Source: Ehretia macrophylla
Lineage: Eukaryota > Streptophyta > Magnoliopsida > Boraginales > Ehretiaceae
Length of the DNA stretch: 64,000 nt
Assembly (NCBI GenBank): GCA_037974665.1
Contig: CM075778.1
Span: 15,241,001 to 15,305,000 of the forward strand
Direction: 5' to 3'
This document shows positions 11,829 to 23,760 of the stretch, one piece after another. Within the stretch, counting starts at the first letter, position 1. Each line of letters starts with the position of its first letter. The notes beneath the pieces were generated by a model. It saw only the letters and a program-made list of their open reading frames with translations, was not told where the DNA came from and searched no databases. The position numbers and the translations under genes were made by a program.

Positions 11829-14620
11829 AACATGTTTAGTGGTAGAATCTACTATGGTAGACTTAGGTGCCGCTAACCATTGTTGCATATCATTGCAGGG
11901 TTTCAAGTAACAAGGAGGCATAATAGAAGAGCATTTGCTATGCAAGGAATGGGCCAAAGCAGTAGGAGTTATTAATTTATTGATTAGAATACATGTATTT
12001 AGAACATGCGATGAAACTAGGTTTCGGGATCACAAATTATTGCTTATTATTTTATATACTAATGTTTTATATCAGTTAGGATGGTACAATAATAGGTTCT
12101 ATTTTAAGTACATGGTATTTTAGATTAATACTCCATTGCATGTTTCTAAGTGAAAAGTCTCCTACTAGCAAAGTCTACTATTTTGTTCCCTATGCTAATT
12201 AAGAATGGTCAAGAATGAGTTTTAGAATCATTAGATCTTGAACTATGGGCTCATTTAGGATATTGGCTTGTGAAAAAGTGATCAAGAGGTCACTTACAAC
12301 TAAACGACAAGGACAAAAGATATACAAGGCTTGGTACACATAAGTGTAGAACAATAAGAATAACAGGTTTAGTAATAGATACCTATGACTTTCATAGATG
12401 ATCACTAGAAGAATGATTTTCTACTGCATAACGTAATTTTTGAGCATTTCAGGCTTAGACGGAGCGACGATTAAATATGCAAATCATGGTACTTCAAATT
12501 GATCATGAAAGTGAATATCTATTACGGTGGGCTTAAAGACTACTTAGTTATGACTCAAGTGACTACACCAAATTTTACAAAAGTAAAATGGTGTGTCTAA
12601 GAGAAGCAATTGTATTCTATCGAATATGATAAGATCCATGGGAGACTCAAGGGTCTTTGGTAATATTCTTTTGGAATATGCAAGTGAAATAGAGATTATG
12701 CATGTCAATCATTGGTTCTCTTTAAATCAGTACTTAGGATACCCTAGTACTATGGATAGTACTAGAACCTAGTTTTGGAACAAAGTCCATTTAAAAGGTC
12801 GTCCAACTTATGTACTGAATAGCTGTGCTAAGAAATAAGAAACCAAGATCTAACACATACTATTGCTTAAGTTATCCAAAGAATACAATGTAGGGAACAT
12901 TCTACAATACCAAGGAACAAAGGATGCAGTATAGTGTCCATACTAAGTACTTGGAGGTACATTGTATGAATCTTCCAGTAACCTAACTCAGATATAGTTC
13001 TAAAACTGAGAGTTTTAGATTACTCTAGCATTATAAAGGTTGTAGATGGTCAGTAATCTAGTTCTTATGCATAGATGGAACTATCTTGTAGTGGAAGGAA
13101 TTCTGAATTCCTAGATTGCTACATTAGAGAGTTTCCTTTAGAACTGACTCTAATATTTTAGTAATGGATCCTACAGATTACAATGTAGTTATCTATGTAC
13201 ATACAAACGTATGGAACCATTTAACATCACATCCGGATAAATAAATCCCATAGGATGTGAATAGTATACTGCAAGTAAAGTAGATGGTCAAGAAGATTAG
13301 AATCTTCGAAGTGAGGCATGATTGCAAAGTTCTCTTAGAAAGGAATGGACCGATTATAAGAAGATGTCTTTGCAAATGATCAGGCTAGAGTCCATCCAGA
13401 CATTTTTTGTCATTGGTAGTCATTTTGAATGCCAGATATGACAAATAGATGTCAAGATAGTTTTCTTTGGTAGAAGTCTTGACGGACCTAGAAGTATGCT
13501 ATTGGGTTCAAAAACATACTATCGGTGAGCTTGAAGGTCTATTTATTTGGATGAAAGCTGACATCCAGGGTATTGGAAACATTAGATTTGATTAGATTCA
13601 TTTTTAATTAAAAATATTAGTGGGCCCTATATGTGTAAAAGAACAAAGAAGATTATTGAGGAGCACTCTTGATTGCAAGTGTGCGTGTACTATTTTGGTC
13701 TAGAAGTCTTCTTGGAACAAAAAAAATGAAGATATTGAAACAAAGTGAACTATGTCTTGGATATTGCGAAATCGCAAGGCTAAGACACTAGCTTTGTTTC
13801 AAGGTTCATTTTTGAGAAGACACAAATTGGTTTGACATACAAGTCTCCATGAAAAGTGGGCATTACTTTTCAGACTTGGAACATCTTTATCTCAGGATTA
13901 TTGTCTGAGAAACAAGTAAGAAGATATAAAAGGATTTCCATGTGTGACAACAGTTGGAAATCGATTGTATGTCATGATTCCGCCCCAGATTGGATATTTG
14001 TATTGTCATAGGCATGATAAGCAAATATCAGTTACATCTAAGATCTGGTTATTAAGTGATGGATTTGCATGTACTCAAGTATCTTAGAAGAAAGAAGGAT
14101 TATATGCTGACATGTTTGTCTAGTATCCTAATACCTAGAAGGTGTATAGTATTTCGAAAACCAGTCATGTAGAATCTAGAGAATGATCTCTGGATGTATC
14201 TTCACTCTGTGTATAGTTGGGAGGGATGACAATTAAGTATTGTTAACTCAATGACGGATGACAATTTGTTATTGTCATCTCAACCATGGAGATCAGAGTT
14301 TGCGGTAATAGCGGAAACTGCAAGGAAGAGAGAAAGTAACTCGGGTAATTCTTAATAGAATTAGAGTTTTTGCGATAGTACTGGAAGCTTTGTAGCTATG
14401 TACTATAAGGACTTGTTACCAAGAGGAACCTAAGGAACTACTATATAGGAAGTTTGTTAAGTAAAAGCACCACTAAGTTCAGGATTTGCTCGAAAGGGTG
14501 AATGTGATAGAGAAGATAACTTCAGTAGATAGTTTAACAGGCCCTGTTTTACTCGTGAGTCTCACTAAGAGAGTATTCTATACTCTGGCGAAGACGAATG
14601 GTGCTAGATTATATTGGTAG
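11829..14620 (+). pseudogene. Eroded copia pol (protease, integrase, RT, RNase H remnants)
   Basis: No frame stays open for long. Copia-like pieces are still visible in order. Near 11850-11910 is a protease-like VDLGAANHCC with the following LQGF. Near 12780 is a short integrase/RT-like stretch. Near 13970-14080 are RNase H-linker-like pieces resembling the TRPD...YQS...RYLRRKKDYML region. Stops and shifts occur every few dozen codons. The placement between gag and the polypurine tract supports the call more than sequence identity does. Confidence 0.55.
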
Positions 14621-14636
14621 TAGTGCTCTTTAGTGC

Positions 14637-14647
14637 AAGTGGGAGTA
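14637..14647 (+). other. Polypurine tract of the copia element
   Basis: AAGTGGGAGTA directly abuts the 3' LTR, the usual copia plus-strand priming site. Confidence 0.75.
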
Positions 14648-16510
14648 TGTTGGGAATTGTATGCCCTGAAGACCACTAACATTAAGACGTCTCAATGAAT
14701 GAATATTATAACAATTAATAATTAGTGCATCTTACATGAGCATCTTTATACTCTCATTATATTCTTTATATAAATGCATGCTAAGGCTCCTTGATTTGAA
14801 TGAATGGCATAGATGCGTGGTGATCTGCACATAAGGTATATGCTATGAGGCTTGAATCTAAACTTTAGGTTCATAACTGTATAGTGAAGTTAGGCACTTC
14901 ACTATGGAAGGTTATAATGAAAGAGTCTCCTATTTGGTAGGCTGACCTACCTTGGTCATTGAAGGGGCTTTTCGGACTTTTCTCATTAGTGCATGAGAGT
15001 GCATTGAACTGGACCATGGTAGATGTGATCTCTGTAAAAGTACTATCGCACGTATGAGATCAGAAACATCTCAAGCTACTAAAGGACCAATGCTCTAGTT
15101 CTTGAGCATATGTGGATGACCAATGAACTCAAGGACATGTATTTTGATTCACTATGGGTGAGATCTTATATGGGTCAACAGCTCTGTATTTTGGATACAT
15201 GGACTTGACTAGTAGGTACATGTATATGTGTCAAATCGTTCTATGTTATCTTAACGATGGGTTATCCCCTTTTGTGACGTCTTATTAATCATCGAAACCT
15301 AAGTACTTAGTAATATAGTCAACCGAGACTATATTTAGATATTGAACTTGTGGGTCACTCCCTGAATCAAAAGAATAATATCTAGATGATGATTATTGGA
15401 GGATTAGAGGCACAAAGAATAGAGGTAATCAAGAAAGTTGGATAGTACAAAATGATAACCTAGTATTGATTACGGGTTCTACATAGAGGGGCATTGTGGT
15501 CTTTTATACTTAGTAGGTCAAAGACATAGTCAAACCTCATTTGACTGGCATCATAGGAATGAGTATTCGTACTAGAGTGAAGCCATAGCTCTTTAGTAGA
15601 ATGAGCTAGGGCTAAAATGAATAAAATGCAGCTAGGGTCTAGCAAGGGCATTTTTGTCATTTTGGAGCTAGAGCAAATATGTCTTTTGGTCCCTCTTCTA
15701 GCTAATTACCATATTGGTGAGTACACTTTCCTTTTCTCTAAGATTGGCGTATAGAGAGTGTATTTAGCAAGAGAAAGTCGTGTGGTAGAATTAGGAAGTT
15801 GGAGGATAGGATTGTAAGCTAGCTAATATTATAGGACTCTTAGTTTTATGGATTTATTTTCATTTATTTGAAAATATGAAATTCATAAAAGATATTAAGA
15901 GATAATATTCAGATTTATCTAGCTTATTTCTTGCATAAAATAATATGGACTACATCTAGTTTAGATACATAATTGTATGCAAGTAAAACTCCTCACTTTC
16001 CTAGTCTTCCTAAAACACACGAGTCACTTAGGACTCTTGCTTGTTAATACACGGCCAACCAAGAAAAGAAGATAGAATTCTTCTTTTGTGAGATGCACCA
16101 CACAACCATAGAGAGGAAAAAAATGAGAGTGAGTTTTGTCCCACAACGAACATCACCAAGGCTTGGAATTAGAATAGAAGAGAAGATCAATTGAGACTTC
16201 CCCTTCGTAGCCGCGGATTTCTTCTGCCATTAGTGTGGAACTTTCAGCCAAGGCAAGCAATTAGGTGTGGTGTCCACTCATTGTAGCCATCGTGTGGTGA
16301 ACATCATAGAGTGTTGAGTTTTGATGCCAACACTAAAAGGTAATCAATCTGTCCACGAAATCTTAAACTGTGTTTTGTGCATGTATGCCAGCTTGTTTAT
16401 ATGTATTTGCTTGGTTATCAGCTCTTGATTGCTTCCGCTGCACTAGATTAAGTTTTTGATGCCTAAATCACTAGTAATCTAGGTTATAGAACCTTGCATA
16501 ATAGCGAACA
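14648..16510 (+). repeat. 3' LTR of the copia element (1863 bp)
   Basis: It starts TGTTGGGAATTGTATGCCC and ends GCGAACA. It is colinear with 4752-6613. LINE sequence resumes immediately after it. Confidence 0.87.
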
Positions 16511-17324
16511 AGGCTAAGAAGCCTGGTCAGTCTTAATAAATGTTTTTTCCCTCTCTTGAATCATGATAAAAAATACTCGATACTTTGGACTCCTAGGCTG
16601 AAAGGAAAATTCACAATAACGACCACATAGGAAGCCATTAGTGGAAAACAAAGCAAAGTTAGATGAGATTTTCTGCAGTGGAGAAATCCCCAAATTCCAA
16701 AGCACTTTTCTGTACTTGGTTAGCAATCTTTAATAGATTGTCAACTAAAGCCAGACTTATTAGATGGGGTATTTAGATTAATGGCCAATGCAAATTTTGC
16801 CATTTTGGAATGGAAAACCGGGATCGGATCTTCTTTGAGTGCTCATTCAATAGAAGAATTTGGTGAAGATGTGTGAATTTTGCAATGGCTAAAGTTGGGA
16901 GTATTCAGTGGGATAGAACTCTTCATTTTATCTTGAAACATTGAGAGTATTCAATGGGATAGAACTCTTCATTTTATCTTGAAAAGTTGGGATGGGAAGA
17001 CGGTTAAGAAGGCCATTTTAAAGATCATCTTTCCTGCCTGCATCTACCACCTTTGGATGGAGCGAAATTGTAGACTGTTTGGGAAGAGAGCTTCAACAGA
17101 AGATCAACTTGTGACAAGGATCTTTGAGATTGTCTGAATAAAAATGCATGCTGGGAAGAAATTTAGTAACAATAATAGCAATAGTGCCCTTTGTACATAC
17201 TAAAAACTAAATACAATACTATAGTTTTGAGTTTTTTGGTGGTTGTTCTTTTTTGACATTGTAAAGTGGTTCTCCACAGTTCTTGAAGTTAAATGAAATA
17301 TTCTTACTGGCTTAGCCAAAAAAA
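16511..17324 (+). pseudogene. L1-type LINE, 3' fragment (zf-RVT region, tail, poly-A)
   Basis: The sequence resumes the LINE cut at 4751. Near 16676-16780 one frame reads a zf-RVT-like block (AIFNRLSTKARLIRWGI) followed by CKFCHFGMENRDRIFFEC, the cysteine/histidine motif found after the RT in plant L1 elements. The stretch WMERNCRLFGKRA follows near 17055. Several stops are present. The 3' end has the TGAAATATTCTTACTGGCTT type of plant L1 ending and a short A-run at 17318-17324. A 46-bp tandem duplication interrupts it at 16899-16990. Confidence 0.8.
16899..16990 (+). repeat. 46-bp tandem duplication inside the LINE
   Basis: Two adjacent copies both read GAGTATTCA.TGGGATAGAAC, then CTCTTCATTTTATCTTGAAA, at 16899 and 16945. 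There are only a few differences, so the duplication is fairly recent. Confidence 0.85.
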
Positions 17325-17860
17325 TATGTATTGGCTAATGTGCCAAAATATAGATTCGCAGATTCCTAAACTTTATGTCTGTTTATTTTTTTTAACACTT
17401 GGTAACTATTGAAATATGAAGGAGAAAGAACAAAGTATTTATTTTGAATACCAACTAAATAGTGAGGGTTAGTTCAATTTTTTTTTTATGTAAAGTGTTT
17501 TCTGCTATAATATTTGTAATATGACACTAGCAATGTGCGAATAAATTGGAATTGATGATTGTATATTTATTTTTGTGGATAGTATTATAATTTTCTTTCT
17601 GGATGAAGACATATGATCGTGCGACAAGTTAATATGTTATTTGAAATTTTATTCCTGAAATATATTTCGTATTATTAATATTGAAGAAGTTTTTGGTCAA
17701 GTCTTTAACCGTTAAATTTCACGACTTAACACATGTAAAAAATGCGACAACGAAAAGAATTTTAAAAATACAGGATTCAAATAAAAATAGAGGACTATAT
17801 GTCAAGACAGTATATGGTTTTTTACCTTGACTGTTAATCTAGGATGTTTAACGATATTCA
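17325..17860. other. Intergenic DNA downstream of the UGT gene
   Basis: AT-rich sequence without an open frame. It should include the UGT 3' untranslated region and polyadenylation signals, but I cannot place them confidently. Confidence 0.4.
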
Positions 17861-19309
17861 TTAGGAAACTACGTTTTTGGCATCATCATGTGTTCTACAT
17901 GATGCATCGTTTTTTGAGATACACATAACTAATCTATCTAGGTCTTGATATGAAGCTCCACTTTCTTTTATAGAATCTAATGCTGCGTTACGCAAAGCCA
18001 AGGCTCGTACCCTTTCATCTTTGTCTATAGCAACTGAGTTTGCCACCACTCTAGCCAAGTGATTAGCATCAGGGATGGTTTGAGCACCTTCACAAACTAT
18101 AGTAGCCACCTTTAATTGATCAACCAACAAAGTTGCATTCATAAATTGTTCAGCACCCATTGGCCATGCTAGCAATGGCACACCAGCTACAATCCCTTCC
18201 ATGACAGAGTTCCACCCACAATGTGTCATGAAGGCACCTATAGAGTTATGTCTTAATACAGAAATTTGTGGGACCCATCCCCTCACAACAAGGCCTCTCC
18301 CAGCCACACGATCTTCAAATCTAGATGGGATTAAACCATAATCACCCTCAGTAGGTTCTTTAATTGACCATATAAATTGAACTTTGGATTTCTCTAAGCC
18401 TAATGCTAGCATTTCTATTTGCTTATTGGTCAACAGTGTTTGACTCCCGAAGCACACATAAAGCACACTATTGTCATCCCACATATCAAGCCATGATAGA
18501 ACATCACCAGGCAATATGTGGCTCGACAAAACCTTTTCAACAGGCTTTAAGAGTCCATCATCTGGAGGAAACAAAGGCCCAACAGCCCATACTCTATCAT
18601 GGCCCAATAGTTTCTTAAGATAATCCAAATAAACCCCTTCTAACTCATTGTACGTGTTAATTACTAGGCCGAAGCTCTGAATGTCAGCATGAATCCCATC
18701 TTTAAAAAATTCTGAAATAGCTTCTCCTTCTATAAAACTACGATAAAATGGAGAAAGTTGCCACCAAGGATACTTTGGAGAATTCGGAATATTAAAAAAT
18801 TCAATAATTTCATTTTCATCATTTGGATCACTTCTTCTTGGTAGGTCACGCCATTGAGTATAAACAATTGACACAGCCACGGCGGCACAAGGAGAGAATG
18901 CTATCCTAGGGATGTTAAGTTTACATGCAAGGTGGTAAGTCCACCCCAAAAATTTATCAGATAAAATGGCCACAGGTGGTGAATGGTGGCTCCGACACCA
19001 ATTAAAGATTGGATCATGTAGTTCGCTTAGAGTGCTTATCATGTCACGGACAGAATTGGCAGGGAGGCCTTTAGCATTTTCAATGCCAACTGAATGGTTA
19101 GGGTGTGTAGGGAAAGACAAGACTAAGGTATTGATTGAATCGTGTCTTGAAAGAAGTGGGTTGAGGAGGGGAAGATTTTGAGGGGAAACCACTATTGTTA
19201 TGGTTAGGCCGCGGATAGCTAACTGATGAGCTAAGTTAACAAGTGGTGTCATATGGCCTGAAGATGGGTAAGGAAATATTAGGATGTGTGATCCTCTGCT
19301 AAGCATCAT
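17861..19309 (-). CDS. UGT89-type family 1 UDP-glycosyltransferase
   Basis: The single uninterrupted frame of 482 codons is the usual length for a plant UGT. These enzymes are cytosolic and move a sugar from a UDP-sugar to a small acceptor such as a flavonoid or other phenolic. The N-terminal acceptor domain has the catalytic His19 in SSGHM and its partner Asp118 in ILSD. The C-terminal donor domain has a complete 44-residue PSPG box, W345 to Q388, with HCGWNS at 363-368 and EQ at its end. Stretches such as PKYPWWQ, ELEGVYLDYLKK and GHDRVWAVGPL point to group B, UGT89 (my recognition, not a search). The acceptor cannot be told from sequence. There is no signal peptide or membrane anchor. Two ATG codons open the frame (19309 and 19306); either may start it. 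The gene has no intron and stands alone among transposons. Confidence 0.93.
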   Translation of the reverse strand: MMLSRGSHILIFPYPSSGHMTPLVNLAHQLAIRGLTITIVVSPQNLPLLNPLLSRHDSINTLVLSFPTHPNHSVGIENAKGLPANSVRDMISTLSELHDPIFNWCRSHHSPPVAILSDKFLGWTYHLACKLNIPRIAFSPCAAVAVSIVYTQWRDLPRRSDPNDENEIIEFFNIPNSPKYPWWQLSPFYRSFIEGEAISEFFKDGIHADIQSFGLVINTYNELEGVYLDYLKKLLGHDRVWAVGPLFPPDDGLLKPVEKVLSSHILPGDVLSWLDMWDDNSVLYVCFGSQTLLTNKQIEMLALGLEKSKVQFIWSIKEPTEGDYGLIPSRFEDRVAGRGLVVRGWVPQISVLRHNSIGAFMTHCGWNSVMEGIVAGVPLLAWPMGAEQFMNATLLVDQLKVATIVCEGAQTIPDANHLARVVANSVAIDKDERVRALALRNAALDSIKESGASYQDLDRLVMCISKNDASCRTHDDAKNVVS

Positions 19310-20244
19310 TATTGACTAGTGTCAAATAACATGGGACATTAAACAATAAAATGAGTTATTATTTATTTCCACGGTCACAATATTAAATTCTGATGTTGCA
19401 TTTACAATGAAATCCATGTGAAACTTACATTAGTAAATTTAATGTGAAAATTTATAACGTACACACATTTATTTCCTAGAGCGAAACTTAAAGGACATTT
19501 TCTTATTTTGCTTGGCTCATATATGTATATGATAGTTATATCCCGTCTATGCTTAGGGTTCTTATAATTGTGGTCTAGTCCTCGATGTAAATTGGTTTTG
19601 ATTCCACCACTTGTAATGTTGTACACTATACTATTAATTTTAAGTTGAGAAAAGACAATTGACAATTATTTTTTTGGGTATTTTTCTTTTGCCTTGAAAG
19701 GATATTTCAAAAGCTCTGTTGGTTATTAAAGTTAGAATCATCCCTATTTGTCGTACAATACCTAGAATTTTATATATCAATTTTAGATTCACATAATTTA
19801 TTTAACTATCAATGCTTTAACCATATAAATACTTCTGACAAATAAAGCATGCATTGTTAACAAAATTAAGTGAATGTAGACTGTAGAGGATACATCCAAT
19901 TGAAAGAAGGGTTTAAAAGAACAACAATTGAATGGCGAATTGGTAAAGTACTAAAATTTATTTCCCCTCTCTTTTTCCTTAATTGTATCATATAAGAGGG
20001 AGTATGTATTTTCGATCTATGTCTCGTGGATTGGTTGAGTGGAGAATATTTTTTCAGGTTAAAAAAAAAAAAGAAGAAGAAGAAGAGGGAGAATGTATTA
20101 GCAGTTAGCATTCAAAACGCTCATGACATAGTTAGTGAGGCCTGCCCAAGAGGCAGGGTCAATGTTGTGACTTGTTGTAGTGGCTTAGTTTTGCCATTTT
20201 TTCATGTTTTATGTTTAAATAAACATATCAAATCTAGACTTTAG
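19310..20244. other. UGT upstream region, no gene seen
   Basis: AT-rich DNA that must hold the UGT promoter, but I cannot pick a convincing TATA box from several A/T runs. An A12 run followed by (GAA)n lies at about 20060-20087. The small open frames on both strands have no recognisable domain. Confidence 0.4.
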
Positions 20245-20507
20245 TGTAATACCCCCAAACTTGATTGAGCTCAAAGTGTTAAAAATAATTATTATTTTGG
20301 GGTCAAAATGAAATTCGCCAAAATCTCGGGGTTATTTTTCAATTTTAGCAAAGTGATATAAATTTCTAAAGCTTTTGGAGTTTTGGCCACTTTTCTTATT
20401 TTGGAAGCAGAACGTTCCTGAGAAGAAGGAAAAAAACTAAAAACTAAAAAAAAAAAACAAAACAGAGAGAAGGAAACGATCGAATGAAGCGATCGAATAA
20501 GGAGAAG

Positions 20508-20526
20508 AAGACGACGACGACGACGT
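20508..20526 (+). repeat. GAC/ACG microsatellite
   Basis: A short run of about six ACG/GAC trinucleotides, preceded by purine-rich GAGAAGAAG sequence. Confidence 0.7.
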
Positions 20527-20882
20527 AGATGAAGGGCTTGAGCAAGATACAAACGAAAAGACTTTCCAGATATGATTCTTTGATCGGTAAGGATTAAATA
20601 CAACTAAGCTAGTAATGAGTTTCATATCCATATGTATGTATAATACGTGAATCATAACTCGAATCGCTTAATTATTCATGGTATTATATTTAAAGTGATA
20701 TGAATCAAATTACAGAAGACTGGTGAGACGAAATTGGTTATGGGTATTCCGAAGGTTCGAAGGTTGAGCGTATAATTCGGTGGTTGGGTAAAAGGTTGAG
20801 TCGACTTACTACATGTGGTGTGTATATTGTGGTAGTATGTGTATGTGAAGTTATGCGTAGTGGCGGATTGATGGTTGTTGGT

Positions 20883-20906
20883 GGGGGGGGGGGGGGGGGG
20901 GGGGGG
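20883..20906 (+). repeat. Homopolymer of 24 G residues
   Basis: An uninterrupted G24 run, followed by a short TG repeat. It could form G-quadruplex DNA. The exact length may be an assembly or sequencing artefact. Confidence 0.85.
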
Positions 20907-21505
20907 TGTGTGTAGTACGTAATGCATCAGTGTGGGGTTGATTGAGTGTGGCTTTGCTCTTGTATCAGTAAAAGAAGAAGTTAAAGAAAGAAAAATGACT
21001 AAGAAAATAAACTTTTTTAGTTAATCTATCTACTTTGGCCTAAATTCTTTGTTTAAAGCTATCATTATTCAATGACAATATTAACTTGAAGTTATAAGCC
21101 TAAGAAGAAGGATTGAACTAAGTTTAAAGCTGAATTTGAGGTAAGTGAGGAAACCCCTTTGTGAGAAACGCCTTTGATTAGTACTCACCTTGTGTTATGC
21201 CTGGTGGGGGTTTTATACTCACTTTTCGATCGGCGTTGCATGAGTAAATGCAGTCACAGCTTACGGTTGGCTAGCTATTTTGTCCATGGCTACGCCACTT
21301 GTGTTTTTGTGTGTCGACCTTGTGCTTCGTTTCACCTATACCTTTTGTGTCCTCATATGTTAGATCATACATGTTGTCTTCGATTATGTGGTTCTATTCA
21401 TATGGTTAATCATAAATTCACTCATGGAGTTGCGGATTCATATGATCAGTTGTATGTTCCGCCTTTGGCACCCCATTTGCTTCTTCATGAGGTTTACCTT
21501 GTGTT

Positions 21506-23400
21506 TTTAATTGAAATTCATGCTGATATTCAGCCCCCTCTTAAAATTGATGGATTTAAATTGGAACCTTCTACTTCTAAATTAAAAAAGGTTCTTGATG
21601 ATGCTTTAAAAGGATTAAAGCTTAGTATGATTAATGATCAATTTGAACCCAATCTTACTCAAGATGAAAAGGTAGCTCATGCTAGAAATTTGCAATTGGC
21701 TTTTGATATTAATAAGCTAAAAAATTATAAGAATAAATATCAGGATGTTCCTACTCAAATGAAATATTATTATCCTCGTCCTACACTGCAGGATGTTCTT
21801 TTTGAAGAACCTTTAATGACTGAGACTATTACATTTGGTGGTAGACAAATCTATGAATGGACTATAGATGGTCAAACAGAGTTGCAAATATATAATACTG
21901 CTCATAGAATGCTTATGTATTCTACTATTTGTAAACAAAATGATAATACTGATAGGCGCATAGCTATGATGATTACAGTTGGATTTGCTGGTCAATTAAA
22001 AGGTTGGTGGGATAATTATTTAAACCAAACCCAACATGATGAAATTTTAAATACTACAAAGATAATAGATGAACAAGTCCAAGAAAATGCTGTTTATACT
22101 CTTTGTTTATCTATATGTGAACATTTCACAGGAAGATATTTATATCAATATGATAATTCTAGGACCCTTTGGCAGAATTTGCGATGTCCTACTTTAACAT
22201 CTTTTAGATGGTATAAGGATGTTTTCTTATCTAAGGTAATGAATCTGCCTGATGCTAATAGTAATAATTGGAAATCCAAATTTGTGGATGGTTTACCTTC
22301 TGTTTTTGCAGACAGAATTAGAAAAGATCTTAGAAAGATATCAGATAGTAATAATATTGCTTGGGATATTTTTAATTATGGTACTTTAATTACACTATGT
22401 GTAGAAGAAGGGTTATCTCTTTGTAATGATATTCGTATAAATTATCAATTGAAAAAACAAAAACTAACTGAGAGAAATCAGTTTGGTGAATTTTGTGAAC
22501 AATTTGTTATGGATATACCTAGTACATCTAGGAATAAATCTAGAAAACACCATAAGGAAAGACCTCATAAAATGAAATATTATAAGAAATATAAATCTAA
22601 TGCTTATAAAAAGAAAGCAGCTAAGAGATGCGAATGGCGTGAAAAGAAGGGTTATGTACCTCAAAAGAAAATACCTACATGTTATACATGTGGTAAAAAA
22701 AAGCCATTATGCTAATAAATGTAGCATGAAAAAGAAGATTAATAGTCTTGATATTGATGATAAGCTTAAAGAATCTTTAAGCAAAGTGTTATTGAATTCA
22801 GATCACGAATCATTTACTAGTGATTTTGAGATTAGTACTACTAGTAGTGATAATTTGCATGCTAATGAATATGATGATTTGATTAGTTTTTCTGATAATT
22901 AAAATAACAATAAATGTTGTAATAAATGTCAAAAAGATAATAGTGAATCTGACATTGAAATATATAAATTACAATTCCAATTTCAGGATATTGAATTAAA
23001 CGTCATTACTTCAAGTGAAAAAATTGTTGATTTACTTGAGAATATTAGTGATCCAAAATTAAAGGAAAAATTTATTGATTGTTTTAATGAATCAACTACT
23101 AAAGTTTCTCCTATTATACAGGATCCCAAACCATATAGATTTTCAGAACTCATAAATCAGTTAAATGAAAAACAGAATGCTGTTGTTACTATTGATGATC
23201 TGAATAGGGAGGTAAAAATTTTAAAAGATGAAATTAGGACTCTGAAACAGAATAATGGTTTGATAGACCATCGTCTCTCTTTATTAGAAAAAGGAAAGAT
23301 GAAAGAAGATATAGCTTCTTCTTCGTTACATATTGAAAATCAACATGATTTGTTAGCTAATTTAAAGCTAGTTACTTTACAAAAATGGCATGTTAAGATA
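21506..23400 (+). pseudogene. Pararetroviral capsid protein region, copy 1
   Basis: The viral frame enters near 21506, reading ADIQPPLKIDGF and onward. It carries the capsid core (MITVGFAGQLKGWWDNYL, then CEHFTGRYL and YKDVFLSKV). A lysine-rich stretch and a CCHC zinc knuckle (CYTCGKK...) follow near 22677. The frame is broken by one extra A in an A-run at 22695-22702 compared with copy 2, and by a TAA at 22900-22902. Downstream is an acidic Ser/Asp-rich region and a helical segment ending near 23300. The capsid would package the genome and the knuckle would bind RNA. It is not functional. Confidence 0.83.
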
Positions 23401-23760
23401 AATCTTTTAATAGAAAAAGATTATATTAAACATGATTTAATTACTTTAATTGATACTGGAGCAGATATAAATTGCATACAGGAAGGATTAATTCCTACCA
23501 AATATTTTGAAAAAAACTACTCATACTATTTCTGCTGCAACTGGACAGAATTTGCATATTCAGTATAAATTGCCTAACACATATATTTGTCATGATAAGG
23601 TTTGTATACCTGCTACTTTTTTATTAGTTAAGAATTTAACTAACCAAGTTATACTTGGTACTCCTTTTATTCAGGAAATTATGCCTCTTACTCATATAGA
23701 TGCTAATGGCATAAAAGCTTCTTTTCAAGGAATAAATTTGAATTTTTAGTTTATAACTGA
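23400..23760 (+). pseudogene. Pararetroviral aspartic protease, copy 1
   Basis: The motif LIDTGADINCI near 23449-23481 is the active-site DTGA of a retroviral-type protease. A flap/second-half region follows (VILGTPFI near 23647). A frame change lies in the A-run near 23511 and the frame ends in a TAG near 23747. The protease would cut the viral polyprotein; this copy is broken. Confidence 0.8.

Larger units (their letters stand above)
4752..16510 (+). mobile_element. Degenerate Ty1/copia LTR retrotransposon
   Basis: Two direct LTRs (4752-6613 and 14648-16510) bound an internal region on the plus strand. It carries an initiator-Met primer site, a gag pseudogene with a zinc knuckle, eroded pol sequence and a polypurine tract. 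The first 200 bp of the LTRs differ at roughly 17 positions, so insertion is old. The element lies inside an L1 LINE. The flanking 5-mers (GACAC before, AGGCT after) do not match, so no target duplication is visible. The leader before gag is about 4.5 kb, of which 2.5 kb is a later solo LTR insertion. Confidence 0.85.
20245..21505 (+). mobile_element. Probable gypsy LTR fragment, plus orientation
   Basis: It begins TGTAATACCCCCAAAC, the form in which many plant chromovirus LTRs start. It contains the GAGGTAAGTGAGG motif near 21139, seen in related LTRs. It breaks off where pararetroviral coding sequence starts, without a TG..CA right end. The long open frame starting at 21174 is formed by readthrough from this fragment into the viral capsid frame, so its first 110 or so codons are not viral. 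This call rests on LTR-like features only, with no partner LTR in the window. Confidence 0.4.

Noticed and set aside
18403..19181. Plus-strand frames opposite the UGT gene
   Set aside because: Shadows of the minus-strand coding sequence without any domain.
20292..20927. Open frames with Ser-, Pro- or Arg-rich runs (minus)
   Set aside because: They are translations of microsatellites and the G24 tract.
21174..21505. Start of the 513-codon frame as a viral N-terminus
   Set aside because: Comparison with the inverted copy shows that viral homology begins near 21506; the earlier codons come from flanking LTR-like DNA.
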